Shown: piece after piece, positions 39,187 through 48,371 of the stretch
Numbering within the stretch: the first letter of the stretch is position 1
How the letters are laid out: every line of letters starts with the position of its first letter
Origin: Corynebacterium frankenforstense DSM 45800
Lineage (GTDB): Bacteria > Actinomycetota > Actinomycetes > Mycobacteriales > Mycobacteriaceae
Direction: 5' to 3'
Assembly: GCF_001941485.1 (NCBI RefSeq)
Contig: NZ_CP009247.1
Location: forward strand, 2,294,001-2,358,000
DNA: 64,000 nt
The notes under the pieces: model-generated
The model's database searches: none
The model's input: the letters and a program-made list of their open reading frames with translations, nothing else
Told to the model about the DNA's origin: nothing
Translations under genes and position numbers: made by a program

Positions 39187-40500
39187 TCAGGCCTCGCGCA
39201 GCAGGGACGCCAGGCGGTCCGCGCCCGCGCGGGCGGCGAGGACGTCGACGTCGTTGGAGATGAACGCGAAGGTGAACTGGTGGCCGTTCTCGCTGGTCAC
39301 CACGCCGGCCAGGGCCGAGGTCTGGTCCAGGGTTCCGGTCTTGGCGCGCACCCAGCCGCGCCCGGGCAGGTCGCCGTAGCGTTCGGCCAGCGTGCCGGAG
39401 GCGCCGCCGACGGGCAGGGCCGTCAGCAGCGGGCGCAGCTCGGTGTCGGTGGCCGCGTAGTGCAGGACCTGGTCGAGCAGGCGCGGGGTGATGCGGTTGT
39501 CCACCGAGAGCCCGGAGTTGTCGTGGATGTCGGTGCCGGTGGTGTCGAAGCCGCGCTCGGCGAGCACGTCGAGGGTCGCCTTGGTCGCGCCGGCGGCGTC
39601 GCCGGTCTCGCCGCGGGCCAGCGCCACCTCGCGGCCGATGGCCTCGGCCATGACGTTGTCGGAGTCGAGCATCATCGCGTCGATGCGCTCGCCCAGCGTG
39701 GGCGAGTCGACCTCGGCGATCTTCTCGGCGCCCGCGGGGACGGTCGCGGCCGTCGGCTCCGCGGCGGGCTGGGCGTCGAGGCGGGCGGCCAGGGCGGCGG
39801 CGACGTCGGCGGCCGGGGTGTGGCTGCGCGGCACGTCGCCCTCGGTGGCGTCGATGCGCGCGCCGTTGATCATCACCGGGTCCAGCGGCGCGACGAAGCC
39901 GGCGTCGACGTCGACGGGGTCCCAGCCGGCCAGGATGCGCTCGCCGGACCAGGCGCTGACGTCCACGGCGACCTCCTCGACCGGGGTGCCGGACGCGCGC
40001 ACGGCGGCGGCCAGCTCGTCGAGGGAGTCGGCGTTCAGCCACACGTCGCCGGTGGCCTTCAGCACGATCTGACCGGGGTTGTCACCCCGGTAGACGGCGG
40101 TGGTGATGCGGTCCTCGGCGCCGAGCTCGGCGACGGCCGCCGCGGCGGTGAGCACCTTGGTCGAGGAGGCCGGGCGCAGCGCGGTGTCCGGCTCGACCGA
40201 CCAGACGGTCTCGCCGCTGGCCGCGTCGGTGACGATCGCGCCGAAGCGGCCGAGCTCGGCGTCCCCGGCCACGCCCTGCAGACCGGCGGCGAGCCGGTCG
40301 CGGGCGGCCTGGTCGAGGGCGACCGGGTCGACGGGCTCCATGAGCTCCTCCGGCTCGGCCAGCTCGAAGGCCGGCTCGTGCTCGAGGTCGCCGTAGGCGC
40401 GGTCGTAGGCCACGCCCGCCGCGGCCACGCCGCCGACGAGGATGGCGGTGGCCGCGGCCGCCGTGATCCACCATGCCTTCTGTGACTTCACGCGGTTCAC
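39187..40500 (-). CDS. dacB: D-alanyl-D-alanine carboxypeptidase (PBP4, S13 family)
   Basis: Trims peptidoglycan cross-bridge peptides outside the membrane. 437 residues with an N-terminal signal anchor ([20 protein letters not shown]). The three penicillin-binding motifs are SxxK (Ser112-Lys115 in PASSTKV), SxN in DSDNVMAE and KTG in [12 protein letters not shown] 40500 is chosen; a GTG at 40491 is possible. The place and strand match Rv3627c. Confidence 0.93.
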   Translation of the reverse strand: MNRVKSQKAWWITAAAATAILVGGVAAAGVAYDRAYGDLEHEPAFELAEPEELMEPVDPVALDQAARDRLAAGLQGVAGDAELGRFGAIVTDAASGETVWSVEPDTALRPASSTKVLTAAAAVAELGAEDRITTAVYRGDNPGQIVLKATGDVWLNADSLDELAAAVRASGTPVEEVAVDVSAWSGERILAGWDPVDVDAGFVAPLDPVMINGARIDATEGDVPRSHTPAADVAAALAARLDAQPAAEPTAATVPAGAEKIAEVDSPTLGERIDAMMLDSDNVMAEAIGREVALARGETGDAAGATKATLDVLAERGFDTTGTDIHDNSGLSVDNRITPRLLDQVLHYAATDTELRPLLTALPVGGASGTLAERYGDLPGRGWVRAKTGTLDQTSALAGVVTSENGHQFTFAFISNDVDVLAARAGADRLASLLREA

Positions 40501-40559
40501 CGTACCGCCCGCATGAGTCGGCCACCGCCCGCGACCCCGGGCGTGGCTCCGCGGGCGGG

Positions 40560-40565
40560 TAGGAT
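40560..40565 (+). promoter_or_regulatory. ppa -10 box
   Basis: TAGGAT with a leader of about 28 nt and GAAAGGA before the ATG. The -35 is weak. Confidence 0.5.
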
Positions 40566-40599
40566 GACGGGAAAGTCAACCGAGAAAGGACCAACTGGC

Positions 40600-41076
40600 A
40601 TGAGCGTCGAAGTCACCGTCGAGATCCCGAAGGGTTCGCGCAACAAGTACGAGGTCGACCACGAGAGCGGCAAGGTCTACCTGGACCGCTACCTGTTCAC
40701 CCCGATGGCGTACCCGGCCGACTACGGCTTCATCGACGGCACCCTCGGCGAGGACGGCGACCCGCTGGACGCCCTCGTGATCCTGCCCGAGCCCGTCTTC
40801 CCCGGTGTGGTGGTCGAGGCCCGCCCGGTCGGCGTGTTCAAGATGACCGACGAGGCCGGCGGCGACGACAAGCTGCTCTGCGTCATCGACGACGTCCGCT
40901 ACGAGGGCTACCAGGACATCGACGATGTCGCGCAGAACGTCAAGGACGAGATCGAGCACTTCTTCGTCCACTACAAGGACCTGGAGCCCAACAAGGAGGT
41001 CCAGGGTTCCGGCTGGGGCGACAAGGCCGAGGCCGAGAAGATCCTGGCCGAGGCCGTGGAGCGCGCCAAGAAGTAG
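40600..41076 (+). CDS. ppa: inorganic pyrophosphatase
   Basis: Hydrolyses pyrophosphate, pulling biosynthetic reactions forward. 158 residues, family [35 protein letters not shown] with the Mg-binding Asp cluster, and [13 protein letters not shown] 40600 has a good ribosome-binding site. A small hairpin (GGCCTG/CAGGCC, 41084-41098) follows the stop. Confidence 0.97.
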   Translation: MSVEVTVEIPKGSRNKYEVDHESGKVYLDRYLFTPMAYPADYGFIDGTLGEDGDPLDALVILPEPVFPGVVVEARPVGVFKMTDEAGGDDKLLCVIDDVRYEGYQDIDDVAQNVKDEIEHFFVHYKDLEPNKEVQGSGWGDKAEAEKILAEAVERAKK

Positions 41077-41182
41077 GCCCGCCGGCCTGAAACAGGCCCC
41101 TCCGGCCCTGCCCGCCGTGCGTGACGTGACCACAATCTCGTCACCGACGGCGGGTTCTGCCTTGTCAGCACGGAAAACACGG

Positions 41183-41188
41183 TAGATT
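41183..41188 (+). promoter_or_regulatory. leaderless -10 box of the MarR gene
   Basis: TAGATT lies 6 nt before the ATG at 41195; no ribosome-binding site is present. Confidence 0.5.
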
Positions 41189-41194
41189 CGGGGT

Positions 41195-41668
41195 ATGTCC
41201 GAAAAGCGCGCCGCCGATCCGCTGCCCCTGCCCGCGGAGCTCTTGAGCTCCCCGTCCTTCCAGCTCGAACGCCTGCGACGCCGCACCCGCGACGAGGTGG
41301 AGTCCCGCCTGGCCGAGGAGGACACCACGCTGCGCGAGTTCTGGGTGCTCGCCTGCCTGGTCGAGGTCGGCGGCGACGGCGAGAACCAGTCCCGCCTGGC
41401 CGCCACGCTGCTCATCGACCCCTCCGACGTGGTGCGCATCATCGACCGGCTCGAGGAGAAGAACTGGGCCGGGCGCACCCGCGACCCGCAGGACCGGCGC
41501 CGCCAGCTGGTCACGGCCACGAAGAAGGGCCGCAAGGCCCACAACAAGCTCGCCGAGCTCATCGCCGAGGGCGAGGACGCCGCACTCGACGAGTCGACCT
41601 CCAAGCAGCTCAAGCACCTGCGCAAGCTGGCCCGCGCGATCATCGCCGAGGACACCCCCGCGCAGTAG
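41195..41668 (+). CDS. MarR-family transcriptional regulator
   Basis: 157-residue winged-helix regulator; targets unknown. The DNA-binding part is NQSRLAATLLIDPSDVVRII, then the wing RTRDPQDRRRQLVTATKKG, with helices for dimerisation at both ends. It is transcribed alone, between ppa and ppk2. Confidence 0.85.
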   Translation: MSEKRAADPLPLPAELLSSPSFQLERLRRRTRDEVESRLAEEDTTLREFWVLACLVEVGGDGENQSRLAATLLIDPSDVVRIIDRLEEKNWAGRTRDPQDRRRQLVTATKKGRKAHNKLAELIAEGEDAALDESTSKQLKHLRKLARAIIAEDTPAQ

Positions 41669-41695
41669 GCTCAGGCGGCAGGCCAGGCAGAGAAG

Positions 41696-41736
41696 AAGCC
41701 GGGCGCGGACCTTGAGAGGTCCGCGCCCGGCTTTCG
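41696..41736. terminator. strong bidirectional terminator
   Basis: A perfect 17-bp stem (41696-41712 with 41717-41733), a TGAG loop and a TTT run. It lies between the convergent MarR and ppk2 genes. Confidence 0.9.
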
Positions 41737-41794
41737 GCTGCTTCGCGACGGTGGCGGCCACACCCGCGGCGCGGGTGCGGCCGGTCTCAGCGGA

Positions 41795-42694
41795 TCAGTC
41801 GCCGATCTGGTCGCGGCCGCGCATCACGATGTTCGGGTCGGGCTCGCCGACGAGCTCGTGGTCCTTGTCCGAATACTCGAACTTGCTGAGGATGTAGCGC
41901 ATCGCGTTGATGCGGGCACGCTTCTTGTCGTTGGACTTGATCGTGATCCAGGGCGACTCGTCGGTGTCCGTGTAGCGGAACTGCTCCTCCTTGGCCCGGG
42001 TGTAGTCGTCCCACTTGTCCAGGCTGGCGAGGTCCATCGGCGAGAGCTTCCACTGACGCACGGGGTCGACCTGGCGGATGGCGAAGCGGGTGCGCTGCTC
42101 CTTCTGGGTCACGGAGAACCAGAACTTGGTCAGCGAGATGCCGGAGCCGAGGATCATGTTCTCCAGCATCGGGACCTCGCGGAGGAACTCGGCGTGCTGG
42201 GACTCGGTGCAGAAGCCCATCACGCGCTCGACGCCGGAACGGTTGTACCAGGAGCGGTCGAAGAAGACGATCTCGCCGGCCGAGGGGAAGTGCTCGATGT
42301 AGCGCTGGAAGTACCAGGAGGTCGACTCACGCGGGCTGGGCTTCTCCAGGGCGACGGTGCGGGCGCCACGGGGGTTGAGATGCTCGTTGAAGCGCTTGAT
42401 GGTGCCGCCCTTGCCGGCGGCGTCGCGGCCCTCGAAGAGGATGATGTGCTTCTGGCCGGTGTCCTTGGTCCAGTTCTGCCACTTCAGCAGCTCGATCTGC
42501 AGGGCGCGCTTGACGTGCTCGTACTCGTCACGGGACATGCGCTCGTCGTACGGGTAGTTCTCACGCCAGGTCTGCACCGGGGTGCCGTCCGGGCGGATGA
42601 GGGCCGGATCGTCCTCGTCCGAGTCATCGACCACGTAGCCTTCGGTCTTCGTGAGGTCGATGATCGGCAGATCGTCGTCACTGTGCTCAGCCAT
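41795..42694 (-). CDS. ppk2: polyphosphate kinase 2
   Basis: Uses polyphosphate to phosphorylate nucleoside diphosphates. 299 residues: Walker A in GRDAAGKGGTIKRF, Walker B/lid FFDRSWYNRSGVERV, and a conserved basic lid segment. ATG 42694 is 7 nt after a TAGAAT -10 (42702-42707), so leaderless translation from here is likely; an ATG at 42703 would fall in the -10. Adjacent to porA, as in C. glutamicum. Confidence 0.94.
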   Translation of the reverse strand: MAEHSDDDLPIIDLTKTEGYVVDDSDEDDPALIRPDGTPVQTWRENYPYDERMSRDEYEHVKRALQIELLKWQNWTKDTGQKHIILFEGRDAAGKGGTIKRFNEHLNPRGARTVALEKPSPRESTSWYFQRYIEHFPSAGEIVFFDRSWYNRSGVERVMGFCTESQHAEFLREVPMLENMILGSGISLTKFWFSVTQKEQRTRFAIRQVDPVRQWKLSPMDLASLDKWDDYTRAKEEQFRYTDTDESPWITIKSNDKKRARINAMRYILSKFEYSDKDHELVGEPDPNIVMRGRDQIGD

Positions 42695-42701
42695 GTGAAT
42701 C

Positions 42702-42707
42702 ATTCTA
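42702..42707 (-). promoter_or_regulatory. leaderless -10 box of ppk2
   Basis: TAGAAT on the minus strand, 7 nt before the ATG. The 42708-42925 stretch upstream has no other recognisable feature. Confidence 0.5.
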
Positions 42708-42925
42708 CCCGTATGCGGTGGTTCTGCCTGACAGCAAGCTCAGGAGGTGACGTCGGCGACTCCCGTCAGGGGTGATCGGGCGGTGTACCACACCCCCCGG
42801 AGACCACATCCCGTGGACCCGCAAGGCGTGTGCGGCACGTTCGGCGTGTGCGGTGCGCCGGCCGATGCTGACAGTCAGACACGACGCCAGCCGCCCCGGG
42901 GCGGCAAGGCCGACCCCCGAACATG

Positions 42926-42960
42926 CGAAAGCGCCCCGCCACCCGAAGGTGCGGGGCGCT
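42926..42960 (-). terminator. terminator of the porH-porA transcript
   Basis: AGCGCCCCGC with GCGGGGCGCT (10 bp), an inner ACC/GGT and a CGAA loop, then TTTC on the minus strand. It lies 40 nt after the porA stop. Confidence 0.75.
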
Positions 42961-43000
42961 CAAGGCTCCAGAGTCTCAGCGACTCAGTGCCGAGAGTTCC

Positions 43001-43219
43001 TTAGCGGAACAGGCCGAACAGCTTGGAGATGGCCTCGGCGGTGTCAGCGAAGACGCCACCGAAGGTGTTCAGCAGAGCAGAGATGACGGTGTCCTGGTGG
43101 TCATCGCCCTCGCCCCAGCCGGAGGACAGGAAGTTCCAGTTCTGCAGGTTGGTCCAGGCCTCGGTGGCCTTGCCGTCGTCGCCCGTGAAGGTGTTGTCGA
43201 TCTGCGGCTCGTTAGCCAT
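43001..43219 (-). CDS. porA: PorA-type outer-membrane channel peptide
   Basis: 72-residue acidic peptide with no Sec signal and an amphipathic C-terminal helix (ALLNTFGGVFADTAEAISKL). In C. glutamicum PorA and PorH form hetero-oligomeric channels in the mycolate outer membrane and are O-mycoloylated on Ser/Thr. Identity rests on position (ppk2-porA-porH-groEL), size and composition. It is longer than the 45-residue C. glutamicum PorA. Ribosome-binding site AAAAGGGG. Confidence 0.8.
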   Translation of the reverse strand: MANEPQIDNTFTGDDGKATEAWTNLQNWNFLSSGWGEGDDHQDTVISALLNTFGGVFADTAEAISKLFGLFR

Positions 43220-43316
43220 AGCGTTTCCCCTTTTCGAAGAAGTAGGTGTGATGAGTTGTTGCCCCAGGTGGGGCAGTTCAAGCCGTCAGCGTAGGGAGCT
43301 GACAGCTAGATCAGTC

Positions 43317-43535
43317 TTAGGCAGCGCCGTCGGTACCGGCATCCGAGGCCGGAGCCTCAGTGGTCTCGGTCGGGAACAGGCCCTTGGTGTTGTCGATGTT
43401 CTCGCTACCGAAGGACTTGGCCAGCTGGATGAAGAAGTCCGGGATGCCCTGGAAGAAGACCTTGATGTTCTCGGCGAAGGTGGACAGCTCGTCGAACTGC
43501 TGCGACCAGATCTGGGAAAGGACGGAGAAGTCCAT
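43317..43535 (-). CDS. porH: PorH-type outer-membrane channel peptide
   Basis: 72 residues, starting MDFSVLSQIWSQQFDELSTF, like C. glutamicum PorH (MDLSLLKETLG...), with an amphipathic helix and an acidic Thr/Ser/Ala tail suitable for mycoloylation. No signal peptide. Ribosome-binding site AAGGAGTAGAGC. It is co-transcribed with porA 97 nt downstream. Confidence 0.82.
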   Translation of the reverse strand: MDFSVLSQIWSQQFDELSTFAENIKVFFQGIPDFFIQLAKSFGSENIDNTKGLFPTETTEAPASDAGTDGAA

Positions 43536-43891
43536 GCTCTACTCCTTGTCGTGCGGACCGCGGTTGCGGCCGGTATGAATGTGACGCGAAGCTCGGCGGC
43601 CGTGAGGCCCGTAGGTTACCCCCTACGCTCGCGCCTGGCGCCGTGCTCACAGGGATCATCTTGCCACAAAGGATTCACCCGTCAACCGAAAAAATGTGAG
43701 CTCCGTCGCTCCCAGGTTCCAGGCAGGCAGGAAATACAGACCAATATTTTCGCTATGAAACTCCGGCACACCCCTGACCTGGGATAATGCTTTCTGAATG
43801 GAATTGTAACGCTCGGACCTGCCCACATAAGTGGGGAATATTCCTTGCTTTACTTCCGTGTTATTCACCTGGAATTCAACTTTTCAGGTGC
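43536..43891. other. AT-rich gap upstream of porH
   Basis: Marked drop in GC at 43660-43890. It should hold the porH promoter; TAACCT near 43615 is one candidate -10. A 70-codon open frame here (43656-43868, minus) lacks a ribosome-binding site and is not called. Confidence 0.5.
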
Positions 43892-43933
43892 CTCACAGAA
43901 AGAGGGCCGCCCCCTCTTTCGGGGGCGGCCCTC
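43892..43933 (-). terminator. groEL terminator
   Basis: A 13-bp perfect stem, GAGGGCCGCCCCC with GGGGGCGGCCCTC, has a 6-nt loop and is followed by TCTTTCT on the minus strand. Confidence 0.88.
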
Positions 43934-43993
43934 GCCGCCGGTGACCCGGTCAGAACCGGTCAGTGGCGGCGGCCACGTGGCTTGGGAGACGGA

Positions 43994-45658
<1,665 letters not shown>

Positions 45659-45756
45659 TTAAAGATTTGTCGGGGACGACACTCACGTCTGTTCATCGGC
45701 CAGCAGGCGCCCGCGACGGCACGGTCGGTCGAGTGTTGGCCAACCTCACCCGCTGT

Positions 45757-45818
45757 CTGGCACTCATCGGTGTGAAGTGCTAGATCCCGTTCTAGCAGTC
45801 GACCCCTGCGAGTGCAAG
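45757..45818 (-). promoter_or_regulatory. groEL promoter with two CIRCE operators
   Basis: The minus strand reads TTGCAC (45812-45817), 17 nt, TAGAAC (45789-45794). CIRCE 1: CTGGCACTC-N9-AAGTGCTAG (45757-45783), just after the start. CIRCE 2: CTAGCAGTC-N9-GAGTGCAAG (45792-45818), covering -35 to -10. Each resembles TTAGCACTC-N9-GAGTGCTAA, the HrcA site. Confidence 0.85.
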
Positions 45819-45880
45819 ATCACGATCGCCCTCTCCGGGCCCGCCCGGACGGGCCCCGCGGCCGCTCTCGCGCGCGACGC

Positions 45881-45908
45881 GGGTAGTTACAGCACGGGTA
45901 GTTACAGT
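45881..45908 (+). promoter_or_regulatory. leaderless promoter of the M20 gene with a repeated box
   Basis: GGGTAGTTACAG occurs twice, 15 bp apart (45881 and 45896). The second copy contains TACAGT (45903-45908), 6 nt before the ATG. Confidence 0.5.
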
Positions 45909-45914
45909 GGGCCC

Positions 45915-47279
45915 ATGAGCAACGACACCCAGACCCAGGCCGTGCGCGAGTCCGTCGCCGGCGACCGCGAGACCGTCTTCCGCGAACTCTCCGAGCTCGT
46001 CTCCTTCAACTCCGTGCACGGTGACCCGGAACTGACCGACCAGACCGCCGCCGCGGCGGACTGGGTCGCGAAGGCCTTCACCGCCGCCGGGCTCGACGTC
46101 GACAAGCTCGAGACCACCGACGGCTCCCTCGCCGTCGTCGGCCGCCGCGCCGCCAACGGCGGCGCACCGACCGTCCTCCTCTACTGCCACTACGACGTCG
46201 TCGCCGCCGGCGCACGCGAGGCGTGGGAGACCGACCCGTTCACCCTGACCGAGCGCGACGGGCGCTGGTACGGCCGCGGCTCGGCCGACTGCAAGGGCAA
46301 CGTCGCCATGCACCTGGCCGCCCTGCGCGCCGTCGAGGCCGCCGGCGGCACCGACCTCGGCCTCATCCTCGTGGCCGAGGGCTCCGAGGAGCAGGGCGGC
46401 GCCGGCCTCGACGACCTCGTCGCCGAGCGCCCGGAGCTGACCGACGCCGACGCGATCCTCATCGCCGACACCGGCAACGCCGCCGTGGGCACCCCGACGC
46501 TGACCACCTCGCTGCGCGGTGGCGCCCAGGTCACCGTCACCGTGCGCACCCTCGAGGCCGCCATGCACTCCGGCATGTTCGGCGGTGCGGCCCCGGACGC
46601 CGCCTTCGCCCTGGTGCGCATGCTCGACTCGCTCCGCGACGTCTCGGGCCGCACCGTGATCGAGGGCGTGGACACCTCGGCGACCTGGCCGGGCGAGCCC
46701 TACACCGAGGAGGCCTTCCGCGCCGACGCCGGCGTGCTCGACGGCGTCAGCATCATGGGCACCGGCGGCGACCAGCCCTCCGACCTGGTCTGGGCCCGCC
46801 CCGCGGTGACCCTGACCGGCTGGACCTCCACCCCGGTCGACGAGGCCGTCAACGCCGTGCCCGCCACGGCCAGCGCACGGCTGAACCTGCGCGTGGCGGC
46901 CTCCGACGACCCGGCCGAGGTCGCCGAGAAGCTCGCCGAGCACCTGCGCAACCACGCCCCGTGGGGCGCGCAGGTCGAGGTCTCCATCGACGACGTCAAC
47001 GAGGGCTTCGACTGCGACACCTCGCGCCCCGCCGTGCACCTGCTCGGCGACTGCCTCGCCGAGGCCTACGGCGCCGCCGAGTGCTCCGCCATCGGCTCCG
47101 GCGGCTCGATCCCGCTGACCAAGGTGCTCCAGGACGCGCACCCGGACGCGGAGATCGCCCTGTTCGGCGTCGAGGAGCCGCGCACCGGCATCCACGCGCC
47201 CAACGAGTCGGTCGACCCGACCGAGATCGAGAACCTCGCCGTCGCCGAGGCCCTCTTCCTGCTGCGTTACGGAAAGTAG
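45915..47279 (+). CDS. M20-family dipeptidase
   Basis: 454-residue zinc peptidase in the cytoplasm. Ligands and catalytic residues: His/Asp in YCHYDVV, Asp in GRGSADCKGN, the catalytic Glu pair in EGSEEQGG, Asp in IADTGN, and His in TGIHAPNES. A dimerisation domain (RGGAQVTVTV region) sits in the middle. ATG 45915 gives a leaderless start; in-frame sequence upstream crosses the groEL promoter and is not coding. Confidence 0.9.
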   Translation: MSNDTQTQAVRESVAGDRETVFRELSELVSFNSVHGDPELTDQTAAAADWVAKAFTAAGLDVDKLETTDGSLAVVGRRAANGGAPTVLLYCHYDVVAAGAREAWETDPFTLTERDGRWYGRGSADCKGNVAMHLAALRAVEAAGGTDLGLILVAEGSEEQGGAGLDDLVAERPELTDADAILIADTGNAAVGTPTLTTSLRGGAQVTVTVRTLEAAMHSGMFGGAAPDAAFALVRMLDSLRDVSGRTVIEGVDTSATWPGEPYTEEAFRADAGVLDGVSIMGTGGDQPSDLVWARPAVTLTGWTSTPVDEAVNAVPATASARLNLRVAASDDPAEVAEKLAEHLRNHAPWGAQVEVSIDDVNEGFDCDTSRPAVHLLGDCLAEAYGAAECSAIGSGGSIPLTKVLQDAHPDAEIALFGVEEPRTGIHAPNESVDPTEIENLAVAEALFLLRYGK

Positions 47280-47309
47280 GCGGCCCGGGAGAAAAATCCG
47301 GCGAAACCC

Positions 47310-47343
47310 TTGCACGGTGAGCGCTGCGCGATATACGCTCACC
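47310..47343 (+). promoter_or_regulatory. promoter with 8-bp inverted repeat
   Basis: TTGCAC (47310-47315), then TACGCT (47334-47339) with an 18-nt spacer, or TATACG with 16. GGTGAGCG (47316-47323) and CGCTCACC (47336-47343) form a perfect inverted repeat across the spacer and -10, a good operator. Confidence 0.6.
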
Positions 47344-47346
47344 GAT

Positions 47347-47409
47347 GTGACTCACCTCATCGATCTTCTTCAGCGAGTAGCCGAGGCTACGTACCCCAGC
47401 GCGGGATAG
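47347..47409 (+). CDS. putative 20-residue leader peptide
   Basis: GTG start 7 nt after the -10, so leaderless; encodes MTHLIDLLQRVAEATYPSAG. It carries Leu/Ile codons (CTC ATC, CTT CTT; CTT is unusual here). A hairpin follows. A branched-chain amino-acid attenuator is the natural reading, since the downstream protein resembles the LeuA regulatory domain. Confidence 0.5.
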   Translation: MTHLIDLLQRVAEATYPSAG

Positions 47410-47412
47410 GGA

Positions 47413-47437
47413 CTGACCCCCGCGCATGGGGGTTCAG
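47413..47437 (+). terminator. possible attenuator hairpin
   Basis: CTGACCCCC with GGGGGTTCAG (one bulge) and a GCGCAT loop, 3 nt after the leader stop. ACCCC (47393-47397), inside the leader, could pair with GGGGT instead and disrupt it. No U-tract follows. Confidence 0.4.
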
Positions 47438-47505
47438 CCGTCGCACCACATCGCCGAAGAGTCGGTCCATCAACTGCACCCACGCACTTTCACGAGGACC
47501 GAACG

Positions 47506-48066
47506 ATGAACGCCTTCTCCGTCACCACCGCCGACACCGCCAGCACCCAGACCCCCACCCGTCGCACCACCACCGCGCCGCGGACCACGGACACACCCGG
47601 CCATCGCGACGACGGGGACGACCCCTTCTTCCGCCGCTACGGCACCCGCCGCCTGCCCCGCGGGCTGCGCGAGGAGGCCGCCGGGATGGACTGGCAGCTG
47701 TTCCTGACCATCTACTCCCCCGAGGCGCGCCTGGCGGTCAACCACGTCACCAGCACCCGCAGGGACAACTGCACCTTCCGCTTCGGCATCTCCGCGACCC
47801 GGCGCTCCAAGACCCACGCCCCGCGCGAGGAGTTCCACGAGATCGACGCCTCCGGCCCCGCGGCGGCCTGCTCGGAGCTGCTGGCGGACGCCGGCCGCGC
47901 CGTCGAGATCCTGGACTTCCACCAGTACCCGCTCTTCGAGGCCACGGTCACCTTCGTCCGCGGTTCCTGGAAGAACCGCACCGCCTGGGCGATGGGCTTC
48001 GGCCCCGACCCGCAGACCTCCGTCGTCCACGCGCTGACGTGCGCCGCCGAGCGCATCCACGGCTGA
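47506..48066 (+). CDS. stand-alone LeuA regulatory-domain-like protein
   Basis: 186 residues. The N-terminal 40 are Thr-rich and disordered. LPRGLREEAAGMDW follows, then a region (about 110-185: EIDASGPAAACSELL, AVEILDFHQYPLF, TSVVHALTCAAERI) that reads like the C-terminal allosteric domain of 2-isopropylmalate synthase without its catalytic barrel. Similar short proteins in mycobacteria are labelled homocitrate synthase. Role unknown; a leucine-sensing partner is possible. GAGGACC precedes the ATG. Confidence 0.6.
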   Translation: MNAFSVTTADTASTQTPTRRTTTAPRTTDTPGHRDDGDDPFFRRYGTRRLPRGLREEAAGMDWQLFLTIYSPEARLAVNHVTSTRRDNCTFRFGISATRRSKTHAPREEFHEIDASGPAAACSELLADAGRAVEILDFHQYPLFEATVTFVRGSWKNRTAWAMGFGPDPQTSVVHALTCAAERIHG

Positions 48067-48078
48067 GCGCCTCCGCGG

Positions 48079-48116
48079 ACTCCGGGACGGTCCTCCCGCA
48101 CACTCCGGGACGGTCC
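48079..48116 (+). repeat. 15-bp direct repeat
   Basis: ACTCCGGGACGGTCC at 48079-48093 and 48102-48116, in the 305-bp gap before mrpA. TACACT at 48203-48208 is a candidate -10 for the mrp operon. Nothing else is seen in this gap. Confidence 0.6.
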
Positions 48117-48371
48117 CGCCGCGCGGCCCAGGGCGACCCCGGACCGGGCCCGGGCGGGTGTGACCTCCCCGGCGCGGAACGACGGGCCAGGAAACATATA
48201 GGTACACTCTGGCGTGTTGGCCGTGTCCCATAGATCCCCGTCCCCTCAGCCCGCCGCGGCCGAATTCCGCGCGCGGGTTCAGCAGCGCCCCCGCCGGCCC
48301 GCGGCTCGGGTGTCTTACCGGTCCGGTTTCCTGGCCCTGCCCGACCGAAGTGAAAAGGGGAGTTTCACCGC

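Noticed and set aside
43001..43535. ESX/WXG100 secreted pair
   Set aside because: Two small acidic neighbours suggested EsxA/B, but there is no WXG motif or helical hairpin pattern, and the ppk2/groEL context fits PorA/PorH.
43656..43868. 70-codon frame between porH and groEL
   Set aside because: No ribosome-binding site, AT-rich, likely promoter DNA. Kept only as a possibility.
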